Notes under the pieces: model-generated
What the model was told of the DNA's origin: nothing
Databases searched by the model: none
What the model saw: the letters and a program-made list of their open reading frames with translations, nothing else
Shown here: positions 32,374-40,644 of the stretch, one piece after another
Numbering within the stretch: the first letter of the stretch is position 1
Layout of the letters: every line of letters starts with the position of its first letter
Source of the DNA: Pseudomonas citronellolis
Lineage (GTDB): Bacteria > Pseudomonadota > Gammaproteobacteria > Pseudomonadales > Pseudomonadaceae
NCBI RefSeq assembly: GCF_029335315.1
Contig: NZ_JARJLT010000407.1
Location: forward strand, 1-40,644
DNA: 40,644 bases
Direction of reading: 5' to 3'
Program-made: the position numbers and the translations under genes

Positions 32374-33251
32374 CGCTGCACTCCCAGCCAGCCTTCGCGG
32401 CCTTCCAGGGTGCCGCGGCGCAGGTCGCCCAACGGCAGCGTCGCCGGGTCGGCCGGCAGCAGCTGGCCGAGCGGGCGGAAGTGGATGCCGCCCTGGCGCG
32501 TGTCGGCCAGCAACTGGCGGAAGGCGTTGGCCATGAGGATGCCTTCCACTTCGGCGTGCACCGTGTAGACGTTCAGCGCCTGCGGGCGGAAGCGGCGCAT
32601 GATGAAATCGTTGAACGACTCGGCGGGCAGGTTCGGGCCCACCACCTCGTCGAAAGTCGGCAGGTCCACCGGCACCTGCGGGGTGCCGGGGCTGCCATCG
32701 GCCAGGCGCGGGCGGAACAGCGAGTTGCCGCGGCAGTCGCTGTTGTAGCGGAAACCGAAGGCTTCCTTGGCCTGCACGGTACGCTCGTCGGCGCGCCAGC
32801 CGGCCACCGCCGAGCAGTCCACGCGCTGGCCGAGGATGTCGCCGAGCGTGGCCACGCCCAGGGCGATCTGCCGGTGCAGCTGTTCGGCGCCCCAGGTGCC
32901 GGCGTTGGCCTGCCAGCCGTGGTGGTCCCAGGCGTGCAGGCCGACCTCGTGGCCGGCCTCCAGGGTACGTCGCATCAGGTGGCCGAGGTCGCGGCCGATC
33001 GGCTTGCCGGGCCAGGCGGTGCCGGCCAGCAGGATGTCCCAGCCGTACAGGCTGGCCGCCTTGGAGCGCAGCATCTTCCAGAGGAACTGCGGCCGTGCCA
33101 GGCGCCACAGGTGGCGGCCCATGTTGTCCGGGCCGACGCTGAAGAAGAAGCTGGCCTTGACCCCGGCCTCGTCGAGCAGATCGAGCAGCCGTGGCACGCC
33201 ATCACGGGTGCCACGGTAGGTGTCGACGTCGATGCGCAGACCCGCCTGCAT
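32370..33251 (-). CDS. arnD: Undecaprenyl-phosphate-4-deoxy-4-formamido-L-arabinose deformylase ArnD
   Basis: NodB-type metal-dependent deacetylase that removes the formyl group from undecaprenyl-phosphate-L-Ara4FN, making the pathway irreversible before flipping. The 293-residue product starts [15 protein letters not shown] with the catalytic/metal aspartates near residues 8-10. It has the polysaccharide-deacetylase motif [14 protein letters not shown] near residue 95. The C terminus lacks membrane segments, so it is a soluble or peripheral cytoplasmic-face protein. The ATG at 33249-33251 shares one base with the arnA stop (TGATG). The frame extends upstream without a stop but is shadowed by arnA. 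Confidence 0.94.
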   Translation of the reverse strand: MQAGLRIDVDTYRGTRDGVPRLLDLLDEAGVKASFFFSVGPDNMGRHLWRLARPQFLWKMLRSKAASLYGWDILLAGTAWPGKPIGRDLGHLMRRTLEAGHEVGLHAWDHHGWQANAGTWGAEQLHRQIALGVATLGDILGQRVDCSAVAGWRADERTVQAKEAFGFRYNSDCRGNSLFRPRLADGSPGTPQVPVDLPTFDEVVGPNLPAESFNDFIMRRFRPQALNVYTVHAEVEGILMANAFRQLLADTRQGGIHFRPLGQLLPADPATLPLGDLRRGTLEGREGWLGVQR

Positions 33252-35254
33252 CAGTTGGCGACCCTCGCGGCCGCAGCCTGTTGCTGTTCGACGATGGCTT
33301 CGCGGAGGAAGAAGTCCAGGGTCTTGGCGATGGTTTCGCGCATGTGCACGGTCGGTTCCCAGTTCAACAGGCGGCGAGCGTTCTCGATGCTCGGCTTGCG
33401 GTGCGCCACGTCCTGGTAGCCGTCGCCGTAGAAGCTGCGGCTTTCCACTTCGCGGAAGCCGGCGAAGGGCGGGAAGTTGCTGCGCAGCGGGTGGGCTTCG
33501 AACTGGCGCAGCAGCTCTTCGCCCAACTCGCGGATGCTCGCTTCGTTGTCCGGGTTGCCGATGTTGACGATCTGCCCGTCGCAGCGACCGCCCTCGTTGT
33601 CGACGATGCGCGCCAGCGCTTCGATGCCATCTTCCACATCGGTGAAGCAGCGCTTCTGCGCGCCGCCGTCGAACAGGCGGATCGGGGTGCCTTCGACGAG
33701 GTGCAGGATCAGCTGGGTGATGGCGCGCGAGGAACCGATGCGCGCGGAGTCCAGGCGGTCCAGGCGCGGGCCCATCCAGTTGAACGGACGGAACAGGGTG
33801 AAGCTCAGGCCCTTCTGGCCGTAGGCCCAGATCACGCGGTCGAGCAACTGCTTGGAGACCGAGTAGATCCAGCGTTGCTTGTTGATCGGTCCGACCACCA
33901 GGTTCGAGGTGTCCTCGTCGAAGTTCGGGTCGCTGCACATGCCGTACACCTCGGAGGTCGAGGGGAAGATCACGCGCTTGTTGTACTTCACGCAGTGACG
34001 GACCAGCTTGAGGTTCTCCTCGAAGTCCAGCTCGAACACGCGCAGCGGGTTGCGGGTGTATTCGATCGGGGTGGCGATGGCCACCAGCGGCAGGACCACG
34101 TCGCACTTCTTGATGTGGTACTCGATCCACTCGGTGTGGATGCTGATGTCGCCTTCGACGAAGTGGAAGTCCGGGTTGCTCTTCAGCCGCTCGATGGCGT
34201 CGGAGCCGATGTCCAGGCCGTAGACCTCGTAGTTGCCGTCGCGCAGCAGGCGCTCGGACAGGTGGTTGCCGATGAAACCGTTGACGCCGAGGATCAGCAC
34301 CCGGGTCTTGCGCTTGGGCTTGCTCACCGCATACAGCCGCGAGCCTTCCACCAGGCCCATCTCGCGGGCCAGTTGCGGGCCGGCGAGGAACAGGCCGGCG
34401 TCGCCTTGCTGGCCGGCGAGGATTTCCAGGCTGTCTTCACCGCAGGCGATGCGCAGCGGGTCGATGCTCAGCACGCTGCCGGCCGGGTGGCCCTGGTTGC
34501 CGGCGACCACCTTCGAGCTCCAGACGATCAGCTTGCGCTCGCCCACCGGGGCGAAGGCGCCGGGGTACGGCTGGGTCACCGCGCGCACCAGGTTGTGCAG
34601 TTCGCGGGCCGGGCGGCGCCAGTCGAGCTGGCCGTCGGCGGGGGTGCGGCGGCCGAAGTAACTGGCCTGGCTCTCGTCCTGGGCACGCTCGACGACGTCG
34701 CCGGCCAGCAGCGCCGGCAGGGCCTGGCCGAGCAGCTCGCGGGCGGCTTCGCGCAGCTTGCCGTGCAGGGTCAGGGCGGTGTCCAGTTCGGCGATGGCGA
34801 CGCGTTGCTGGGCGACGATGGCGCCGGCGTCCGGGCGCTTGACCATGCGGTGCAGGGTCACGCCGGTCTCGCTCTCGCCGTTGACCAGCACCCAGTTCGC
34901 CGGGGCGCGGCCGCGGTAGCGCGGCAGCAGCGAGCCGTGCAGGTTGAAGGCGCCGTGGCTGGCGCAGGCGAGCAGCTCTTCGTTGAGCAGGTTGCGGTAG
35001 TAGAAGGAGAAGATGAACTGCGGCTGCAGTTCGCGAATGCGCGCGATCCACAGCGGGTGGTTGACGTCTTCCGGCGCGTGCACCGGGATGCCGCGCAGGG
35101 CGCAGAGCTGCGCCACCGAACCGAAGAAGCGGTTTTCGCGCGGGTCGTCGGCGTGGGTGAAGACCGCGTCGATCTGGTAGCCGGCGGCCAGCAGGGCCTC
35201 GATGCCGGCGCAACCAATGTCGTGATAGGCGAAAACGATAGTCTTGGCGGTCAT
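33251..35254 (-). CDS. arnA: Bifunctional UDP-L-Ara4N formyltransferase / UDP-glucuronate decarboxylase ArnA
   Basis: Two-domain cytosolic enzyme of 667 residues. The N-terminal domain (about 1-305) formylates UDP-L-Ara4N with 10-formyl-tetrahydrofolate; its active-site Asn104 and His106 are in [14 protein letters not shown]. The C-terminal short-chain dehydrogenase domain (about 318-667) oxidatively decarboxylates UDP-glucuronate. It has the NAD-binding [19 protein letters not shown], the active-site SEVYGMCSD and the YSVSK Tyr/Lys pair. The true start is the ATG at 35252-35254, which overlaps the arnC stop (ATGA) and begins [16 protein letters not shown]. Assignment secure. Confidence 0.96.
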   Translation of the reverse strand: MTAKTIVFAYHDIGCAGIEALLAAGYQIDAVFTHADDPRENRFFGSVAQLCALRGIPVHAPEDVNHPLWIARIRELQPQFIFSFYYRNLLNEELLACASHGAFNLHGSLLPRYRGRAPANWVLVNGESETGVTLHRMVKRPDAGAIVAQQRVAIAELDTALTLHGKLREAARELLGQALPALLAGDVVERAQDESQASYFGRRTPADGQLDWRRPARELHNLVRAVTQPYPGAFAPVGERKLIVWSSKVVAGNQGHPAGSVLSIDPLRIACGEDSLEILAGQQGDAGLFLAGPQLAREMGLVEGSRLYAVSKPKRKTRVLILGVNGFIGNHLSERLLRDGNYEVYGLDIGSDAIERLKSNPDFHFVEGDISIHTEWIEYHIKKCDVVLPLVAIATPIEYTRNPLRVFELDFEENLKLVRHCVKYNKRVIFPSTSEVYGMCSDPNFDEDTSNLVVGPINKQRWIYSVSKQLLDRVIWAYGQKGLSFTLFRPFNWMGPRLDRLDSARIGSSRAITQLILHLVEGTPIRLFDGGAQKRCFTDVEDGIEALARIVDNEGGRCDGQIVNIGNPDNEASIRELGEELLRQFEAHPLRSNFPPFAGFREVESRSFYGDGYQDVAHRKPSIENARRLLNWEPTVHMRETIAKTLDFFLREAIVEQQQAAAARVAN

Positions 35255-36267
35255 TTTACGTAGGACTCGACAGCAGGGGAGGAGGGAACGATCGAGGCGG
35301 TGCTGGCGGTGGGCAGGGCCGCGCCGCGCGCCACGCGCTCGATGAAGAAGCGCGGACGGGCGCGCACGTCGTTGTACATGCGGCCCAGGTATTCGCCGAG
35401 CAGGCCCATGCCGACCAGCTGGGCGCCGGTGAAGATGAACAGGATGGCGAACAGTACGAACAGGCCGTCGCCGGCCCAGGCCGCGCCGAACAGCAGGCGC
35501 AGCACCAGCAGCAGCATGCCGAAGGCCACGCCGGCCACGGCCAGGCCGCCGCCGATCAGGCTGAGCAGGCGCAGCGGGCTGGTGGTCATGCAGGTGACCA
35601 GGTCGAACATCAGGTTGATCAGGCGCAGGAAGTCGTACTTCGACTCGCCGTGCTCGCGCTCGGCGTGGCCGACGACGATCTCGGTGGTGTGGCGGGCGAA
35701 GCTGTTGGCCAGGATCGGGATGAAGGTGCTGCGCTCGCGGCACGCCAGCATCGCCTTGACGATGCCGCGGCGGTAGGCGCGCAGCATGCAGCCGTAGTCG
35801 CTCATGGCCACGCCGGTGGAGCGTTGCACGGCCAGGTTGATCAGCCGCGACGGCCAGCGGCGCAGCGCCGAGTCCTGGCGGTTGCCACGCACGCTGCCGA
35901 CCACGTCGTAGCCCTTGGCGGCCTGCTCGACCAGGCGCGGGATCTCTTCCGGCGGGTTCTGCAGGTCGGCGTCGAGGGTGATGACCAAATCGCCGCGGCA
36001 CTGCTCGAAGCCGGCCATGATCGCTGCGTGCTGGCCGTAGTTGCGGTTGAGGATGACCGCCAGTACGTGGCTGTCGGGAGCCGCCGCGGCCTCCTGGAGC
36101 AGGTCGGCGGAGCTGTCGCGGCTGCCGTCGTCGACCAGCACTATCTCGAAGTCGCGGCCGAGCTGGCGGCACGCGGCGTCGGTGCGGCGCAGCAGTTCGG
36201 GAAGGCTGGCTTCCTCGTTGTAGACCGGGATGACCACGGAGACGCAGTCGATGGCATAGGGTTTCAC
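35251..36267 (-). CDS. arnC: Undecaprenyl-phosphate 4-deoxy-4-formamido-L-arabinose transferase ArnC
   Basis: GT2-family membrane glycosyltransferase that transfers the formylated aminoarabinose from UDP onto undecaprenyl phosphate. The 338-residue product has the GT-A nucleotide-binding region ([27 protein letters not shown]) and the DxD-type [10 protein letters not shown]. The [17 protein letters not shown] segment is present, and two membrane helices lie near residues 230-300. The start is GTG 36267 (VKPYAID), matching the P. aeruginosa N terminus; an alternative GTG at 36276 overlaps the arnB stop as GTGA and adds three residues. The C-terminal tail is Ala/Ser-rich. Confidence 0.94.
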   Translation of the reverse strand: MKPYAIDCVSVVIPVYNEEASLPELLRRTDAACRQLGRDFEIVLVDDGSRDSSADLLQEAAAAPDSHVLAVILNRNYGQHAAIMAGFEQCRGDLVITLDADLQNPPEEIPRLVEQAAKGYDVVGSVRGNRQDSALRRWPSRLINLAVQRSTGVAMSDYGCMLRAYRRGIVKAMLACRERSTFIPILANSFARHTTEIVVGHAEREHGESKYDFLRLINLMFDLVTCMTTSPLRLLSLIGGGLAVAGVAFGMLLLVLRLLFGAAWAGDGLFVLFAILFIFTGAQLVGMGLLGEYLGRMYNDVRARPRFFIERVARGAALPTASTASIVPSSPAVESYVK

Positions 36268-36272
36268 GGGAG

Positions 36273-37412
36273 TCACCGAAGAATGGTTTCGAAGGCCCCG
36301 ACCACGCGATCCAGGTCGGCGTCGGTCATGTCGGGGAACAGCGGGATGGAGCACAGGCGCGCCGAGTTCCATTCGGTGTCCGGGAGGCTGACGCCGGGGA
36401 AGCGCTGGCGGTACCAGGCGTGCAGGTGGGTGGCGACGAAGTGGATGCCGCTGCCGATGTTGTGTTGCTGCAGGGCCTGCATGAAGGCGTCGCGATGCAT
36501 GCCGCAGGCCTGCTCGTCGATGCGCACGATGAACAGGTGCCAGGCGTGCTGTTGCGGGTATTCCGGCAGCGCCAGCGGGCGTACCGGCAGGTGTGCCAGG
36601 CGCTCGCGGTAGGCCAGGGCCAGTTCGCTGCGGCGCGCGTTGATGGCGTCCAGGCGGTCCAGCTGGACCAGCGCGATGGCCGCGTTGATGTCGGTCAGGT
36701 TGTACTTGAAGCCCGGCTCCACCACCTGCGCCTGCGGCTTGCGGCCGTGGGTCAGGCGGTCGTAGGCGTCCACGCCCAGGCCGTGGAACTTCAGGGTGCG
36801 CACGCGGTTGGCCAGGGCTTCGTCGTCGGTGACGAACATCCCGCCTTCGGCGCAGGTCATGTTCTTGATCGCGTGGAAGGAGAAGATCGCCGTGCCGCGC
36901 GCACCGACGTGACGGCCGCGGTAACGGGTACCGGCGGCGTGGGCGGCGTCCTCGATCACGGCGATGCCGTGCTTCTGCGCCAGGGCGTAGAGCGGGTCGA
37001 GGTCGAAGGCGGCGCCGGCGTAGTGCACCGGGATGATCGCGCGGGTCCGTGGGGTGATCGCCGCCTCGATGCGCGCGGCGTCGGTCATCAGGGTGTCGCG
37101 GTCGACATCGACGAACACCGGGGTGGCGCCCAGCAGGCAGATCATGTTGGCGGTGGACACCCAGGTCTGCGACGGGGTGATCACCTCGTCGCCCGGGCCG
37201 ATGCCCAGCGCGAGCAGGGCGATGTGCATGCCGCCGGTGGCGGAGGCCACGGCCACCGCGTGCTTGCAACCCACGTATTCGGCGAAGCGCTGTTCCAGGG
37301 CCTGGTTCTTCGGGCCGGTGGTGATCCAGCCGGAACCGAGCACTTCGGTGACGGCCTGGATTTCCTCGGCGCCGATGCTGGGCCGGGAGAAGGGGAGGAA
37401 TGCGTTATCCAT
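36273..37412 (-). CDS. arnB: UDP-4-amino-4-deoxy-L-arabinose aminotransferase ArnB
   Basis: PLP-dependent DegT/DnrJ/EryC1-family enzyme that transfers an amino group from glutamate to UDP-4-keto-pentose. The 379-residue product starts [18 protein letters not shown]. It has the cofactor lysine Lys183 in [15 protein letters not shown], the PLP-phosphate-binding [10 protein letters not shown], and [10 protein letters not shown] upstream of the lysine. An in-frame GTG at 37421 adds three residues; ATG 37412 fits the family start. It is the first gene of arnBCADTEF-ugd, with a PmrA-box-like repeat about 52 bases upstream. Confidence 0.95.
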   Translation of the reverse strand: MDNAFLPFSRPSIGAEEIQAVTEVLGSGWITTGPKNQALEQRFAEYVGCKHAVAVASATGGMHIALLALGIGPGDEVITPSQTWVSTANMICLLGATPVFVDVDRDTLMTDAARIEAAITPRTRAIIPVHYAGAAFDLDPLYALAQKHGIAVIEDAAHAAGTRYRGRHVGARGTAIFSFHAIKNMTCAEGGMFVTDDEALANRVRTLKFHGLGVDAYDRLTHGRKPQAQVVEPGFKYNLTDINAAIALVQLDRLDAINARRSELALAYRERLAHLPVRPLALPEYPQQHAWHLFIVRIDEQACGMHRDAFMQALQQHNIGSGIHFVATHLHAWYRQRFPGVSLPDTEWNSARLCSIPLFPDMTDADLDRVVGAFETILR

Positions 37413-37463
37413 GCACTTCACGAGTCGGTGGCGATTGGGATAGCCAATGCTCGCCGAGCAATC

Positions 37464-37480
37464 GTTAAGAACCCGTTATG
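37464..37480 (-). promoter_or_regulatory. Putative PmrA box upstream of arnB
   Basis: On the minus strand the site reads CATAAC-GGGTT-CTTAAC, two direct half-sites with the five-base spacing of the PmrA box (consensus close to CTTAAG-N5-CTTAAG). It sits about 52 bases before the arnB ATG, where the -35 region is expected; a weak -10 candidate (TATCCC) lies about 21 bases further. In P. aeruginosa this operon is controlled by PmrAB, PhoPQ and related systems. Confidence 0.5.
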
Positions 37481-37644
37481 AGCATGTTCGGAAAATGTTG
37501 GATCGGTGGTGTGCACCGTCACGAGGCGATATAAGCGCCCGAAAGGGCTCCCGCCCCGACGCTCCGGCAGGCTCGCCGGAGCCTTGCGCGAAGGGCGCCG
37601 AAACGGGGCTCGCGGGGCGCGGCCGCTCTATTCCGGGGCGAATT

Positions 37645-37705
37645 GAACGATCGCTCGAAATGGCCGGAAAACACTGTTGAACACTCGTTCATTCGTGGTT
37701 ATGGT
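37645..37705 (+). promoter_or_regulatory. Putative promoter and dyads upstream of the aminotransferase-ABC gene
   Basis: TTGAAC (37677-37682), 17 bases and TATGGT (37700-37705) could form a sigma70 promoter about 70 bases before the ATG at 37776. A perfect dyad TGAAC-ACTC-GTTCA (37678-37691) overlaps the -35 element, and an imperfect dyad GAACGATCGCTC (37645-37656) lies 20 bases upstream, resembling operator pairs. The rest of the 363-base gap (37413-37775) holds the arnB promoter region and a GC-rich hairpin at 37561-37582, with no gene evident. Confidence 0.4.
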
Positions 37706-37775
37706 GATGCCACGCCCCGCCGGCCGGACCCCGTTCCGACCCTCGGGTTCTCCGTCATTCGGGTGAGGTCCGTGC

Positions 37776-39797
<2,022 letters not shown>

Positions 39798-39865
39798 GCG
39801 GTCCGCAGCGCGGCCGTTTCGCGGGTCTCGATGCACAACAAACGACAAGAAAGCAGAGGGTCATC

Positions 39866-40644
39866 ATGAACAACAAGGGTCTTTGCGGTTGGTTGACGGG
39901 TGCGGCATTGCTGGTGGCGGGCGTGGCCAGCGCGCAGGCGGAGACATTGCGCTTCGCGATGGCGGCGGAGCCCTACCCGCCGTTCTCGGTGAAGCAGCCG
40001 GACGGCCAATGGACCGGCTTCGAGCCGGACCTGATCCACAAGGTCTGCGCCGAGATGAAGGCGCAGTGCGAGATCGACGAGGTGGCCTGGGACGGCATCA
40101 TCCCGGCGCTGCTGGCGAAGAAGGTCGACGTGATCTTCAACTCCCTGTCCATCACCGACGAGCGTGAGAAGCAGATCGCCTTCAGCGTGCCCTACTACGA
40201 CACTCCGGTGGCCGTGGCGGCGCCGTCCGGCACCGAGGTCAACATCAGCCCCGAGGGCCTCAAGGGCAAGGTGATCGGCGTGCAGATCTCCACCGTCAGC
40301 TCCAACTACCTGAAGAAGTACTACGAGAAGATCGCCGACGTGCGCTACTACGACACCCAGGATTCGGTGAACGCCGACCTGGTGGCCGGGCGCATCGACC
40401 TGATGATGGCCGACGGCGTCGCCGTGAAGTCCTTCCTCGACTCGCCGGACGCCAAGGCGGCGGGCATCGTCAGCAAGGGCGAGGTGCCCTACGACCCGCT
40501 GTTCGGCCGTGGCGTCGGCGCCGGCCTGCGCAAGGACGACACCGCGCTCAAGGCCAAGCTGGACGTGGCCATCGCCAAGCTGGTGGCCAGCGACGACTAC
40601 AAGGCGCTGTCGAACAAGTACTTCGGCCTCAGCGTCGCACCCAA
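39866..40644 (+). CDS. Amino-acid ABC transporter periplasmic substrate-binding protein (3' end cut by window)
   Basis: Family 3 (polar amino acid/opine type) solute-binding protein; 259 codons are visible and the frame is still open at the window edge, probably a few codons from its stop. It has a Sec signal peptide (MNNKGLCGWLTGAALLVAGV, cleavage near ASAQA-ETL). The mature protein starts LRFAMAAEPYPPFSVKQPDG and contains the family signature GFEPDLIHKVCAEM, then AWDGIIPALLAKKVDVIFNS with SITDEREKQIAFSVPYYDTP. The ATG follows AGAGGG at 39855-39860. It lies 68 bases after the ATPase of the fused gene and is very likely its partner; permease genes are expected just beyond the window. Confidence 0.92.
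   Translation, partial: MNNKGLCGWLTGAALLVAGVASAQAETLRFAMAAEPYPPFSVKQPDGQWTGFEPDLIHKVCAEMKAQCEIDEVAWDGIIPALLAKKVDVIFNSLSITDEREKQIAFSVPYYDTPVAVAAPSGTEVNISPEGLKGKVIGVQISTVSSNYLKKYYEKIADVRYYDTQDSVNADLVAGRIDLMMADGVAVKSFLDSPDAKAAGIVSKGEVPYDPLFGRGVGAGLRKDDTALKAKLDVAIAKLVASDDYKALSNKYFGLSVAP

Noticed and set aside
35255-36172. Upstream extension of the arnA frame beyond ATG 35254
   Set aside because: The extension lies inside arnC in another frame, and the ATG at 35254 gives the standard ArnA N terminus and an ATGA overlap with arnC.
37561-37582. Hairpin GCTCCGGC/GCCGGAGC as a terminator or riboswitch
   Set aside because: There is no T-tract after it and no gene ends nearby; it may be a chance GC-rich palindrome, and nothing around it fits a known riboswitch.

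Overview
The window is chromosomal DNA from a Pseudomonas of the P. aeruginosa lineage, but probably not P. aeruginosa itself. Evidence is the high GC content, the gene order around ndh-coaE-pilDCBA-nadC-ampDE and fruRBKA-arn-ugd, and near-identical key motifs such as the PilA leader and the PilD Cys72/75/97/100 and Asp149/213 residues. Several families of pseudomonad REP-type palindromes sit in the gaps between genes. As I recall the P. aeruginosa gene order, the left half (1-20.6 kb) and the right half (20.8-37.4 kb) correspond to two separate chromosomal blocks, and they meet here at a REP element near 20.74 kb.

Layout. 0.1-2.3 kb (minus): type II NADH dehydrogenase, a DUF3094 micro-membrane protein and a DUF1780 protein. 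2.4-4.4 kb (plus): a GNAT acetyltransferase, a small secreted protein and a CbiM-like membrane protein, tightly coupled, then a small helical protein. 4.4-9.1 kb (minus): yacG, coaE, pilD, pilC, pilB. 9.1-12.3 kb (plus): pilA with a sigma54/PilR-type promoter, then two lower-GC accessory genes in the interval that is hypervariable in P. aeruginosa (pilA to tRNA-Thr). These encode a multi-pass ICMT-like methyltransferase and a serine hydrolase of beta-lactamase fold with a Tat-like signal. 12.4-20.6 kb: a MASE2-GGDEF diguanylate cyclase, nadC (minus), a large DUF1631 protein, ampD-ampE and a chemoreceptor with a FliA-type promoter. 20.8-28.4 kb: tatD-fruR (minus) diverging from fruB-fruK-fruA around a Cra/FruR-type operator. 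28.5-37.4 kb (minus): arnBCADTEF-ugd, the lipid A aminoarabinose (polymyxin resistance) operon, with four-base overlaps from arnC through arnF and a PmrA-like box upstream. 37.8-40.6 kb (plus): one continuous frame joining a PLP aminotransferase to an amino-acid ABC transporter ATPase, then a periplasmic solute-binding protein cut by the window edge.

How the genes work together. PilB/PilC/PilD assemble and process PilA, and the two accessory genes after pilA are candidates for a strain-specific pilin or envelope modification. FruA/FruB phosphorylate fructose to fructose-1-P during uptake, FruK makes fructose-1,6-bisphosphate, and FruR represses the operon. Ugd, ArnA, ArnB, ArnC, ArnD, ArnE, ArnF and ArnT take UDP-glucose to L-Ara4N on lipid A. 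The two most unusual signals are the pilin-locus gene pair and the aminotransferase-ABC ATPase fusion, whose linker is encoded by a REP-like palindrome.
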